Shown here in pieces: positions 53,378 through 62,641 of a stretch of 64,000 nt of DNA (positions are counted from its first letter, which is position 1; every line of letters starts with the position of its first letter). Under the pieces are notes generated by a model. It ran no database searches. It worked only from the letters and a program-made list of their open reading frames with translations, and was not told the origin of the DNA. This DNA is from CAVQBL01 sp963710715. GTDB lineage: Bacteria; Pseudomonadota; Gammaproteobacteria; DSM-16500. The position numbers and the translations under genes were made by a program. The stretch covers positions 78,838-142,837 of the forward strand of contig CAVQBL010000017.1 in assembly GCA_963710715.1 (NCBI GenBank), written 5' to 3'.

Positions 53378-53770
53378 TCAGTTGATCCAGAAAAAGTAAT
53401 ACTCGATAAATGTAATGATCGCCAGGCTTCCGAAAATTAAGTTAAACACCCATTTGTTGAGAGGAATACCCAGCAAGCGTTCACTCCAAAAATCAAAAAA
53501 ACCATCAGAGTAACGCATTGGCATTCCGACTCTTTCTCTGCATTGGTTTTCCCACACAGTGAGAGGGCAGGGAGACTCTAAGCAGACTTCGAACATCACA
53601 AAGGTAAGCAAAAAAATATGCGCATGACGAAAACCCGGATTATTAATCCAATGCCATGACTGTAACATGCCAATATAAATAATAAGGGGTGTTATGATCA
53701 TGAAAAGTGTGAATAATACATGAAGTGATAAGATCAAATAGGCGCATTGTTTCCACTGTTTTGTATTCAT
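53378..53770 (-). CDS. DUF2784-like membrane protein
   Basis: From the ATG at 53770 (ORF open to 53806) the protein has 130 residues and three membrane segments: CAYLILSLHVLFTLFMIITP, AHIFLLTFVMFEVCLE and VFNLIFGSLAIITFIEYYFF. The middle holds the DUF2784 motif (FRHAHIFLL..F........CPLTVWENQCRER). Function is unknown in the family. It starts 3 bases after the P450 gene on the same strand, so the pair is very probably co-translated and the membrane protein may support the P450 or its substrate. Confidence 0.8.
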   Translation of the reverse strand: MNTKQWKQCAYLILSLHVLFTLFMIITPLIIYIGMLQSWHWINNPGFRHAHIFLLTFVMFEVCLESPCPLTVWENQCRERVGMPMRYSDGFFDFWSERLLGIPLNKWVFNLIFGSLAIITFIEYYFFWIN

Positions 53771-53772
53771 TT

Positions 53773-54942
53773 CTATCTCGATAAACCCAGCTTGAAGCTT
53801 CTCCACAAAGCGATGGAGAATTGACGCGCTTGATACAGCGATTCTGTGAAAGAACTATTACCATCATTGTTACGGCCGCTATGGAGATGATTGATGCTCG
53901 GTTGAATGCGCTCATCGGCAATATGAAACAGCATCGATTTTAACATATTTGTCATGAGTGATTCCGCTAAAAGTTTACCTAAACACATGCGACGACCCGC
54001 ACCAAATACAATCTTTTGATATGCATTGGTTTTCTCAAGCCAGGGCGTAAGATCAAATATGAGTGTATGTTTAAACTGATCAAGAGGTATAAGCACCTGT
54101 GTGCCTGCCAAATATTTTTTCCCCTCAATCTCCAAATCGCAAGTGAGCTGTCGTTCAAGTATAGGGAATGGATGAGCTAAACGCATGGATTCCAAAATAA
54201 TAGCAGTAATAAAAGCATCATTATTATTAGCAGCTGCATTTTTTGCTTGGGCATAAATATCAGGATGCTTCCTCAAAAAGTGAAACACGGAAACCATAAT
54301 ATCGCTTACATTAATTTGTGGTGAAATAATAAAAGGTTGCGCCAAAACGGACAACCATATCATGGGGTCAGCTGAATGATGTATGAAGCCTTCTTGATAT
54401 TTAGAGTTATGCAAAATGTTCATTAATTCTTGGGAAAAAATTTGTTTAATAGAAATATCACCTTTTCCCTTCAGAGCGATTTCTTTACGCCATTCTATTG
54501 AGGCAGTATAAAATAACGTTTCGTTTTCTACCGAAATGCACTTCTCAAAGAGCAATTCATACATAATTTTCAGAGTTATTCGTGAAATAGCTTCACCATC
54601 TATTATGCCTTGAGTAGCAGTGATATATTTTGCTGCCAAGGATGGAATTTTAGTTTTCCATGGCAGGGCTTTTAAGATCCCACTACAACTAGAAGCCATT
54701 TGTTGCCATTTTTCTCCATCTTCTGATTCTATAGAATAGAGAGGTCGCCACGCCGGAATAGCAAAAATGCTTTCAATAAAAGTGCCTTTTACCTCTGAGC
54801 ACGCAAGGACTTTGCTGCACGCTTCTGGATTACGATCGAGTATGAGTAGGGGACGGCGCTGTAGCCAGGCACAGAGTCTAATAAAGAGTGAGCGAATGTT
54901 AAAGAATCCGCTTCCATACCGAATTGAGGAAAGTACATTCAT
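53773..54942 (-). CDS. cytochrome P450
   Basis: The 389-residue protein has the two P450 hallmarks: ExxR at 251-254 (ILESMRLAHPF) and the haem loop FGAGRRMCLGK with Cys320 as thiolate ligand. A PERF-like element is not clear. The I-helix region (PQINVSDIMVSVFHFLRKHP) lacks the usual A-G-x-D/E-T oxygen-activation motif, so the oxygen chemistry may be altered. No ferredoxin or reductase gene is adjacent. The DUF2784 gene follows at 3 bp. P450s are uncommon in host-restricted Legionellales. Confidence 0.88.
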   Translation of the reverse strand: MNVLSSIRYGSGFFNIRSLFIRLCAWLQRRPLLILDRNPEACSKVLACSEVKGTFIESIFAIPAWRPLYSIESEDGEKWQQMASSCSGILKALPWKTKIPSLAAKYITATQGIIDGEAISRITLKIMYELLFEKCISVENETLFYTASIEWRKEIALKGKGDISIKQIFSQELMNILHNSKYQEGFIHHSADPMIWLSVLAQPFIISPQINVSDIMVSVFHFLRKHPDIYAQAKNAAANNNDAFITAIILESMRLAHPFPILERQLTCDLEIEGKKYLAGTQVLIPLDQFKHTLIFDLTPWLEKTNAYQKIVFGAGRRMCLGKLLAESLMTNMLKSMLFHIADERIQPSINHLHSGRNNDGNSSFTESLYQARQFSIALWRSFKLGLSR

Positions 54943-55203
54943 AGGAGCTCGTAGGTACTTGAAATTTCATGATAGTAATGGATCTGGACGATGGAAACAA
55001 TCAATGGAGAATTAAGTTACGTTGGGGTATATAAAAAGCAGGAAAATTCCTGTGAAATTCTTCTTTTCCAGATCGTTTATCAAAAATAAATTATTTTATT
55101 TCATGATGTTGCATACATAGGTTACTTTACAGAACATCGTTTGTCATATATTGACATCATATGTTCTATATACCATACTACATATAGTAAGGAGAATGCT
55201 GAA

Positions 55204-56442
55204 ATGAACCCTATAGAACTTCCCAATAGATTACGAAAAGCAAGAGACAGCCGCGGCATTAGCCAACAATCAGCTGCCGAATTTGTTGGCCTTCCTCGTA
55301 CTGCTATTACACAAATGGAGGGAGGCAACCGATCTGTCTCTACTTTGGAGTTAACTAAACTCGCCAAATTATATCGTTATCCAATTTCTTATTTTCTTGA
55401 TGAAATTCCAAATGATGAAGAAGACATTAACGTAGTTCTTTATCGCGTCGCGCCTAATTTAAATGAAGCCACTCAACAACAAATTTATCACTATATTAAT
55501 TTATGCAAAGAAGGCATCACCTTAGAAAAAATTCTAGACTTTGAACCACGCGCGAATTTGCCAAAATATTCTTTGCCTATTCCGAAAAATAAAGGCGAAG
55601 CAGTAGCACAAGGTACGAATGTTGCCGAACAAGAGCGAAAAAGGTTAAGTATAGGTATTGGATCAATTGCCGACATAACCAATCTCATATCTAATCAAGG
55701 TATTTGGGCATGTAGTGCTGACTTACCAGATGATGTATCCGGTTTATTTTTAAATAACTCAAAGACTGGCCTCATAATACTAGTCAATGCAAATCATGTT
55801 ATATCCAGAAAACGATTTTCGTATGCGCATGAATATGCTCACGCACTCTTTGATCGTGACGAAAATATTAAAATATCAAGTACTGCAAATAATGCAGAAT
55901 TTATTGAAGTAAGAGCAAATGCTTTTGCTGCAGTGTTCTTAATGCCAGCTGAAGGAATCAGCGAAGTATTACGAAGTTTAAACAAAGGAAAATCGAGTCG
56001 ACAAGATCAAGTGATCTTTGATGTTTCTGCAAATAACAAAATGAATGTTGAAAGTCGTTTTGCCCCATACTCTCAAAATATTACTTTCCAGGATATTGCG
56101 ATCATTGCACACCATTTTAGCGTGAGTTACCAAGCTGCAGTTTATCGTCTACGTTCATTAAATATAGTTTCTAAGCAGGGATACGATCGCCTGATAGAAA
56201 AATATCAAGACGGCAAGCATTACCTTTCTTCACTTAAGATGTTTTCTGATTTAGAAAATAAAGAAGATAAAGAACTATGGGATCGTGAACTACGCACAGA
56301 ACTTGTCTATCTTGCTATTGAAGCATTTCGCCGCGAAGAAATTTCACGCGGACGAATTATTGAATTAGGTGATGCTATTGGAGTTGGTGGAAAAGATTTA
56401 TATGAATTCGCATTAGCAACACTAGAAAATAATAGTACTTAA
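55204..56442 (+). CDS. XRE-type HTH fused to ImmA/IrrE metallopeptidase
   Basis: From the ATG at 55204 (AAGGAG nearby at 55190) the protein has 412 residues. An XRE HTH occupies residues 5-65 (LRKARDSRGISQQSAAEFVG, LPRTAITQMEGGNRSVSTLE). The ImmA/IrrE zinc-peptidase domain has HEXXH in SYAHEYAHALFD and a downstream acidic helix (VRANAFAAVFLMPAEGI). The C-terminal 100 residues are helical. Such proteins control mobile elements or toxin modules by cleaving a repressor. The PIN-domain remnant 40 bp downstream is the expected partner. Confidence 0.9.
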   Translation: MNPIELPNRLRKARDSRGISQQSAAEFVGLPRTAITQMEGGNRSVSTLELTKLAKLYRYPISYFLDEIPNDEEDINVVLYRVAPNLNEATQQQIYHYINLCKEGITLEKILDFEPRANLPKYSLPIPKNKGEAVAQGTNVAEQERKRLSIGIGSIADITNLISNQGIWACSADLPDDVSGLFLNNSKTGLIILVNANHVISRKRFSYAHEYAHALFDRDENIKISSTANNAEFIEVRANAFAAVFLMPAEGISEVLRSLNKGKSSRQDQVIFDVSANNKMNVESRFAPYSQNITFQDIAIIAHHFSVSYQAAVYRLRSLNIVSKQGYDRLIEKYQDGKHYLSSLKMFSDLENKEDKELWDRELRTELVYLAIEAFRREEISRGRIIELGDAIGVGGKDLYEFALATLENNST

Positions 56443-56481
56443 AAAAATTATGCTAACGATGGAGTATAAAGAAAATAAAAA

Positions 56482-56598
56482 ATGCCAAACGCAGATAAAA
56501 AAATACTAATAACAGATACATCTGTTTTAATCAATTTTCTAAATATCAACAGACTTGATTTGTTAATTTCATTCACCATTAACTGTATTTCCATATAA
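56482..56598 (+). pseudogene. PIN-domain toxin remnant
   Basis: A 38-codon ORF begins KKILITDTSVLINFLNINRL, the first strand and acidic metal site of a PIN-domain nuclease, and ends abruptly at 56598. COG2856-type XRE-ImmA genes are often followed by PIN genes, so it is the 5' end of the lost partner. The following 50 bases hold another broken piece (VGNGNGVIRVELPHD). Confidence 0.6.
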
Positions 56599-56650
56599 AA
56601 AATGTGCTGTTGGAAATGGAAATGGTGTTATTCGAGTAGAATTGCCTCAT

Positions 56651-56690
56651 GATTAAAAAGTAATTTTCTCTAAAACTTCTTTCACTTCAG
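56651..56690 (-). repeat. duplicated gene-end fragment, copy 2
   Basis: On the minus strand this encodes NDPEVKEVLEKITF and stop, nearly identical to 53264-53303 (37 of 40 bases). The frame cannot be followed far upstream. Together the two copies frame the P450 / XRE-ImmA segment as direct repeats in the same orientation, which suggests an old duplication or insertion. Confidence 0.6.
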
Positions 56691-56810
56691 GATCATTTTT
56701 TGCGCCCTAGGGCCAATAATCTGGTAGAATAATAGAATTATAAGGACATTGATTGTTCCGAAGTAAATAAAAAAGTGTAATTGTTGTTAATTTACCAAGG
56801 AGAAAGTTTC

Positions 56811-57605
56811 ATGGACTATAAATTAGCTAATAAAACAGCTCTTGTCACAGGCTCAACGGCTGGCATAGGATTCGCAATTGCTCAAGCACTCATACAAGAA
56901 GGCGCTATTGTAGCAATTAATGGACGTACGCAAGAAAGACTCATTCAAGCAACTCAAAAAATCAAATCCATTCATCCCACAGCTAAACTCATACCTATTG
57001 CAGCTGACTTGAACAAAAAAGAAGACATTGAAAAAGTTATTCGCGAAGTACCATCCGTTGATATTCTTGTTAATAATTTTGGTTTTTATGAGGTAAAAAA
57101 ATTTAATGATATTCCAGATGAAGATTGGCTGCGTATCTTTAACGCTAATGTAATGAGTGGCATACGTCTTAGCCGTCATTATCTTCCTGGCATGCTTAAT
57201 CAAAATTGGGGCAGAATAATTTTTATTTCTAGCGAGTCAGGATTGCAAGTTCCTGTAGAAATGATCCATTATGGGATGACGAAAACTGCTCAACTTGCTA
57301 TTGCTCGCGGTTTGGCTGAAATGACTGCTGGAACTAATGTGACTGTCAATGCAGTACTTCCAGGGCCGACAAAAAGCGAGGGTGTGAATCAGTTTGTTGC
57401 CAACGTTGCAAAAGAACAAAATAAAAAACCAGAACAAATTGAAAAAGAATTTTTTACCTCAGTGCGACCCACATCATTACTAAAACGTTTTAGCACTCCC
57501 GAAGAAGTTGCTGCGATGGTTGCATTTTTATGTAGTCCATTATCTTCTTCTACGAATGGTGCTGCGATACGAGTTGATGGTGGTGTTGTACGTTCAATTG
57601 CATGA
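56811..57605 (+). CDS. short-chain dehydrogenase/reductase
   Basis: From the ATG at 56811 (AAGGAGAAAG upstream) the protein has 264 residues: TGSTAGIGFAIAQALIQEGA (NAD(P) motif TGxxxGIG), VDILVNNFGFYEVKKF, IFISSESGLQVPVEMIHYGM (Ser and YxxxK as YGMTKTAQ), and the C-terminal PLSSSTNGAAIRVDGGV. The NNAG motif is NNFG, as in a subset of SDRs. The ORF extends 10 codons upstream without a better ribosome site. No metabolic partner is adjacent. Confidence 0.9.
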   Translation: MDYKLANKTALVTGSTAGIGFAIAQALIQEGAIVAINGRTQERLIQATQKIKSIHPTAKLIPIAADLNKKEDIEKVIREVPSVDILVNNFGFYEVKKFNDIPDEDWLRIFNANVMSGIRLSRHYLPGMLNQNWGRIIFISSESGLQVPVEMIHYGMTKTAQLAIARGLAEMTAGTNVTVNAVLPGPTKSEGVNQFVANVAKEQNKKPEQIEKEFFTSVRPTSLLKRFSTPEEVAAMVAFLCSPLSSSTNGAAIRVDGGVVRSIA

Positions 57606-57668
57606 GGCACGTAGTGGAGTGAATGGTACATCCACTTTTTTTTTATTAATGGATTTCGCCCACGATGG

Positions 57669-57990
57669 TTCTTTGTGAAAAATTTGAATCTAGATTGGGA
57701 AGAATTGACTTTTTAGCCTTTGAAAGTTTAATTAAAGAAAAAAATTCAGAAATTTCTATTTATCATTACATTGAAGAAATTCAAGGCCCAGTTGGTTTAA
57801 TGATTTTCAATGTTATTGATCACGGCGCGCTATTTTGACTCTAGCAAGCAAAAGTGTTCAAGCTAAGCAATACGTTGTTGGAAATCCATTAATTGCCCTT
57901 CAAATGACTAAAAAAGATGTTCGAGCTGGTCTTTCATCATTTGGGCTATACCTTGAATACTGGGATATGTCATTTTCAATGCAGCAGTGA
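57669..57990 (+). pseudogene. DUF302-like protein remnant
   Basis: Two frame-broken pieces read LCEKFESRLGRIDFLAFESL, ..ISIYHYIEEIQGPVGLMIFN.., then TLASKSVQAKQYVVGNPLIA, LQMTKKDVRAG. The second resembles the DUF302 core (AxxFxxGNPLxAxxM....). Several stops interrupt it. Its end runs under the 3' end of the convergent esterase gene. Confidence 0.45.
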
Positions 57991-58854
57991 TTGAACCGCA
58001 GACTGAATCACTGGCCATGTGACAGAATAGGGTATTGTATATGTTTGATGCGCGGCATATTTTACTTCGATTAATTTAACCGTATCGCCTTTTTTTTCTG
58101 CAACTTGTCTATAAGCATCGCCCAGTGTAATAGGTACAACTTGATCTTCTGTTCCATAAATTAAAATTTGTGGTATGCCTAATGGAAGTAATTCTTTTGG
58201 TGATGCATCTTTGAAATGTTTTTCTACTTGATCTCCCGTATTTCCCAATAACTTTTCGACGACATTTCCCTCACAAGCACTTTCTTCTTGTTTACGGAAT
58301 GCTTTTAAATCAGGAACACCACCCAGAACAATCACGCCGCGTAAAATGAGAGGATTTTTTGTATAGAGCTGACTACTGGATGGTAATTGATGACGTGCAG
58401 CTAGCCAAAGAGCTAAATGCCCACCCGCAGAATGTCCAATAACAATCACGCGATGCAAATCGAGTGAATATTGATTAGCAATGTTGCGAAGATAATCAGC
58501 GGATTTTGCCACATCTTTGAACGTTCCTGGCCAACCACCACCAACTTGATCTTCTCCTCGATATTCAATATTCCAAGTAGCAATGCCTGTATTTCGAAGG
58601 ACATCCGCTAATGCAGCTGTATTTTGATTATCAGCAAATTTTGACATCCAACAACCACCATGAATAATGATTGCAACTGGATAAGGAGTAGGTTTATTAA
58701 CAGGAAGACGAAGATCTCCAAACTGCATGGGATCTTTACCATAAGAAATTCGATAAGCCGCTGGCGTACTGCTCGGAGTAAAACACCAAGCAGTTTGCAC
58801 TGATAAAACTGTAAAACAATACATTATCGCTATTAACAATCCTTGTAAACGCAT
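57976..58854 (-). CDS. secreted alpha/beta hydrolase (esterase of the BD-FAE type)
   Basis: From the ATG at 58854 (GGAG five bases before; a longer ORF begins at 58872) the protein has 292 residues. It has a signal peptide (LLIAIMYCFTVLSVQTAWC), the oxyanion-hole HGGCW motif, the nucleophile in VIVIGHSAGGHLALWLAARH, and the later Asp (LIYGTEDQVVPI) and His (YAAHQTYTIPYS). It is probably a periplasmic or exported carboxylesterase or acyl-hydrolase. Substrate unknown. Confidence 0.88.
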   Translation of the reverse strand: MRLQGLLIAIMYCFTVLSVQTAWCFTPSSTPAAYRISYGKDPMQFGDLRLPVNKPTPYPVAIIIHGGCWMSKFADNQNTAALADVLRNTGIATWNIEYRGEDQVGGGWPGTFKDVAKSADYLRNIANQYSLDLHRVIVIGHSAGGHLALWLAARHQLPSSSQLYTKNPLILRGVIVLGGVPDLKAFRKQEESACEGNVVEKLLGNTGDQVEKHFKDASPKELLPLGIPQILIYGTEDQVVPITLGDAYRQVAEKKGDTVKLIEVKYAAHQTYTIPYSVTWPVIQSAVQSLLH

Positions 58855-58925
58855 TTTTTCTCCGCATACCACTTACTTTTTAGTATGATAGATGCGCCTG
58901 CCCTACCGCGTCAATTCAATCATTT

Positions 58926-59753
58926 TTAGGGTCTGTTTACATTTCGCAAATAATCTTTCATGCCAGGCAATTCGTTCATTTGATTTAATGCTTGTAACTG
59001 CGTATTCGCAAAGCGTAACATACGCGCGTAGTGTCCTGTTTGATTGATATCTGTGTTTTTACTTACTTCAGTAAGTGTACCTTCTATCAATTTATGAAGA
59101 GCAGGAATATCACGTGCTTTACTCACATCACGAATAATCGATTGAACCTCTGGGTGGTGATTGCGGGTAATTGATGTAAGCAAGCCAGAAGAATAACTGT
59201 TAAATAATCGAGTCAGTCCTGCAATTGCAGACTTTAGACTTGAATTGTCACCCCAAATTTTAGCAAATTCTTGCTTTTGCTTTGCAGAATAATGAAATAT
59301 GCGTCCTTCAAATTTGGAAAAAGATATTTTTTCCATATTCTTAGTAAAAGCTTCGCAATGCATCGCCATTCCTTCTATAGGTTGCATACGGTATAGACTT
59401 TCCCGCATCTGCACTACGAAAATAGCACGGCTCGCTACCACTACAAATTGCTCATCATTTCCCATACGAATCTTAACATCCATGTCTGACACATACCTTT
59501 GCGCATATTCATAGTCATTAAACAACAAAACTGATTCCTTACTTCTCAGTGAATCTAAAATAGTTTTGCCGGAAAACTCGCTAACTGGCACATCGCGCGA
59601 GCAATATTGATCATTTAGTCCCCTATAAGATTCTTTTTTAAATAAGTCAATGGGACTCCCCACAGCATAGTAAGTTTTAAAAGCAACAGTTGTGGGTTTG
59701 TTACTCTCTGACTTCTGGTCAAGACGTGTCTTAATTTGTTGATGAGTTTTCAT
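58926..59753 (-). CDS. soluble protein of unknown function, candidate effector
   Basis: I do not recognise an enzymatic domain in this 275-residue protein. The N-terminus is polar (MKTHQQIKTRLDQKSESNKP). A central mixed part (EQFVVVASRAIFVVQMRESL) precedes a helical C-terminal block (about 175-260) with AGLTRLFNSYSSGLLTSITR and HHPEVQSIIRDVSKARDIPA. That block resembles C-terminal helical modules (DUF5617-like, from memory) of Legionella proteins, and weakly the protein at 60393. No signal peptide. An effector role is inference. Confidence 0.65.
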   Translation of the reverse strand: MKTHQQIKTRLDQKSESNKPTTVAFKTYYAVGSPIDLFKKESYRGLNDQYCSRDVPVSEFSGKTILDSLRSKESVLLFNDYEYAQRYVSDMDVKIRMGNDEQFVVVASRAIFVVQMRESLYRMQPIEGMAMHCEAFTKNMEKISFSKFEGRIFHYSAKQKQEFAKIWGDNSSLKSAIAGLTRLFNSYSSGLLTSITRNHHPEVQSIIRDVSKARDIPALHKLIEGTLTEVSKNTDINQTGHYARMLRFANTQLQALNQMNELPGMKDYLRNVNRP

Positions 59754-59830
59754 ATCTTTCCTCCGAATAATGTAAAAAAGTATACCAAAGCTACCTTAAG
59801 ATAAACTTAAGATTCTTCTAAAAATTAGTC

Positions 59831-60337
59831 GTGTATAGAGAAATGTGATAGCAGCTCAGAAAGTTTTGCGGCTGCTGATCGATATTTTCAAGAATCGGCT
59901 TGCCCAGAAAGAAAAAAATTGCTTACAAAAAACTTAACTGCATTACAAACTGAGATAAATGCTAATCCAAATAAAGCTTTTATCACTCGAAATTTAAAAT
60001 TTGGCCCCATGATTTGGTATAACGCAGATTTTGATGCAACTGATTTATGGGAAAATGTTGAAGTAATCCCAGAAATAATGGATTACCTCTGGGGAAAAGT
60101 TTTTCGAGAAATTGATATTACAAAAAATTTAGATAAATTAACTACTCCTGTTTTTTAGGCTTAGGACGTTACGATTATTGGAACCCACTTTATTTATGGG
60201 AAGCGGTCAGATCTCATTTCAAGAATTTGACCATGCGTATTTTTGAAAAAAGCGGTCACACGCCTCAATACGAAGAACCTGAATTTTTTGATAAAGAATT
60301 GCTGTTGTGGTTAGTCACAAATCCTGACACAAAGTGA
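59831..60337 (+). pseudogene. alpha/beta hydrolase (proline-iminopeptidase-like) C-terminal remnant, frameshifted
   Basis: The readable frame gives SAAADRYF-like SFAAADRYFQESACPERKKL, FGPMIWYNADFDATDLWENV, EVIPEIMDYLWGKVFREIDI, and PVF, then a stop in a TTTTTT run at about 60152. One more T restores LGLGRYDYWNPLYLWEAVRS (catalytic Asp region) and IFEKSGHTPQYEEPEFFDKE (catalytic His). It lacks the N-terminal half with the nucleophile. About 165 codons remain. Confidence 0.65.
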
Positions 60338-60361
60338 TAACATCAACTCAGCCTCAGGATT

Positions 60362-60400
60362 TTACAAATTAACTCTCACACTGCCAATCGCATCATACGC
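60362..60400 (-). pseudogene. relic of an autotransporter 3' end
   Basis: Twelve codons and a stop read AYDAIGSVRVNL, the same terminal strand as the autotransporter at 50103 (AYDAIGGVRVNL), with similar DNA. Only this tail remains, joined directly to the end of the neighbouring effector-like gene, whose own stop (TGA at 60393-60395) falls inside it. Confidence 0.65.
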
Positions 60401-61054
60401 AATGCTTGTCTCTTCTCTGACTGAAAGTTGTTTTCGAAGAAGGTTGAGCTTGTGCATTGGTATTATCGCTCGCTTGAGAAGAAACTCCTTGTGCAGGTGC
60501 TGCTAGCGGCTGTGGTATTTCAGTAATTTGGCCGATGATTTTTTCTAGTTGAGAGACTAAATTCGTCCCAAAAAATCCATGCCGAATCCGTGTGGCTAGA
60601 CCCGAACAAAAATAACTCAACATATTCCTTAAACCAGATAGGCTTTTTTCTGATGAAACACGGCTACATAATGTTATGCGACCCCTTCCAAGTTCTCCAC
60701 TTCCCTTAATGGTAAGAAGAACTTCCTGTTTAAAACTCTCTAAAAACAAGCCTGGCAAATGTTTCTTATAGTCTTTATACAATTGATCCTTGCTTTCTAA
60801 ATATTTTCGGGCCAGCTTATATTGTGCTAATTCTTGCATCACATAATAACCATTCAAAAAGCCTTCTCGTAGCTGAAGTTGTTCGCGTATCTTCTTATTT
60901 GCATCTGGCTCAAATGTATATGACTCCTCTTTTTTAGCTTTTTTCGAAAAGTACTAGCGGAATTTAAAATTTCATCTATTACTCTCTCTGTATTTCTTTC
61001 CCAATAGTTACTTCTCTTTTGCATTTCATTTAATAAGCCTCGTCCACCAATCAT
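60393..61054 (-). pseudogene. effector-like protein of unknown function, split by one frameshift
   Basis: The ATG at 61054 opens IGGRGLLNEMQKRSNYWERN, TERVIDEILNSASTF and then loses frame in an A6 run at 60939-60944. One more A restores KKAKKEESYTFEPDANKKIR, EQLQLREGFLNGYYVMQEL, and the rest to 60393, about 220 residues in all. A C-terminal helical piece (LSGLRNMLSYFCSGLATRIR) resembles a segment of the protein at 58926. The tail is rich in Gln, Ala and Ser (SSQASDNTNAQAQPSSKTTF) and runs into the autotransporter relic. The split ORFs would otherwise be called as two small genes. Confidence 0.6.
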
Positions 61055-61216
61055 AATAAACCTCTCTAGTCACTATTAACAATTTGAAAATAGATTAATC
61101 GCATATTATACAGATCGAATATTAAGAAAAACTTAACGATTTATCTGTTAATAGTTAACGAATTATGTTGTACATTATTAATGCAGATACAAATTGAAGC
61201 TACAAAAGGAGGGGTG

Positions 61217-61282
61217 ATGCGAATTTCAAAAACTGTTGGAAAACACGATTTTATTCAACTCGACTTTGGCCAATTATGCTGA
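61217..61282 (+). pseudogene. 5' end of a gene cut by the IS701-like element
   Basis: An excellent AAGGAGGGG box precedes an ATG at 61217. The 21 codons (RISKTVGKHDFIQLDFGQLC) run into the transposase end and stop at 61282. The strong ribosome site suggests a real gene whose remainder was displaced. Its continuation is not recognisable beyond 62620. Confidence 0.45.
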
Positions 61283-62602
61283 CCGCGCAAGCTGATCTAT
61301 CAACACATCCCATTGCGGACGTTTAATTTTCATATACTCAGCATCCGATGTTGAGTCGTTAAAATAATTTTCTGACCAAATGCTGCGCCGCACCAGCGCA
61401 AGAATATCAGAAAACGTTGCTTCACTTTTTTTATTGTACCAAGCTGTCGATAAAATCGGTAACGTTTGGTCTTTCAAAATCTCACGTGCGAATAAACAAA
61501 TCAATGAAAACAATGCCATCAGCGATGGAGTGGTTCTAGCAATCGCTTTGTCTGACCATTGACGTTGTGTTTCTATACCAAGATGCGCACGGGTTTCCTC
61601 AAACGTGACCTCGATGTTCCAGCGCAGAACAAACCAATTGATGATTTGTTCGGGTGCTAATTGCAAGTCCGTACTAAAAAATGCTTCTGCTTCATTTTTA
61701 TCTGGATCCATGACCAGAACCCAGCGGATAGGTAATGGTTTTTCACCCGATGAATACCAGAGGTTAATTCCGCTAAGTAGGCGGACTTTTTTCTTTTCAC
61801 CACCATACCAATCAACTTCTGTTTCACGCCACGGTTGTGTTACATCACTAGCTAATTCTTTTAGCGAAATAAATCGCTCGCCTTTTTCACGATGACGTCC
61901 ACGTTGTCCTTTGACGGGTGACGGAGAAAATTCATATAGTGCTGCATCTAATCGCAATCTTGAAACTAAAATAATTTTTTGTTTGATGCAAGCATGTCCT
62001 AGTCGAATGCAAGCAAAACCGCCATCCCCAATTAAAACAAAAGAACGTTTGATCCAGCGTGATATGACACGTATTGCAATGATCGTCCAATCAATGCTGG
62101 TCTTGTGTCGGCGGTTTTTTCTTTCATTGCATTTTTTTGATGGAGCCAATATTGTCATGAATGGCAGAGCCCATGGACGCTTGCACCAGGGCAGTGGCAC
62201 GATCAACATCAGGCAAACCCATTTTAATCCGAAACATTTGACGACCAATTTTTCAGTTGATCGACACGCATCGCGATAGCAACCTTTTGCCTTTATTTTT
62301 TTACCGCTGCGCCGCTCTACCGTGTCATCGACAACAATTAAAATCGGGAAAGAAGCAGGAAGCAGTTGCAACAATAATCCTAATAAAATTTTCGCGCAGG
62401 ATAGGTTGTTCCACTTCGCGCGATTCAACACACGATGATACTTCTCAAACCGTTTTTCTTGAGAAAGTCCCATCACTCGTAAAATGCTGCTGACACGACG
62501 CGCGCCTTGACATAAGATAGCGCCGGTTAAAAGAACATGAACATGCTCCCATGTTGGCAAAGTAAATATACCACTAAACGATTTAAACAACACTGATTCC
62601 AC
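61274..62602 (-). mobile_element. IS701-like transposase (DDE, IS4 superfamily)
   Basis: The 442-residue ORF has the start motif (FTLPTWEHVHVLLTGAILCQ, GARRVSSILRVMGLSQEKRF, EKYHRVLNRAKW), then first Asp (LIVVDDTVERRSGKKIKAKG), second Asp (FVLIGDGGFACIRLG), and Glu in WNIEVTFEETRAHLG. The GTG at 62602 is the listed start. An ATG at 62618 (MQLP) would be the normal start but lies in another frame across a CCCC run, so one extra base may have truncated the N-terminus. Clear terminal inverted repeats were not found by eye. GACTTT and CAATTA words occur near both ends. Confidence 0.82.
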
Positions 62603-62641
62603 GGGGTAATTGCATAGAAAGTCCTTCTACTACGGAAAAAA

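Noticed and set aside
61605..62493. Plus-strand ORFs antisense to the IS701-like transposase
   Set aside because: Shadows of the transposase coding frame; no independent support.
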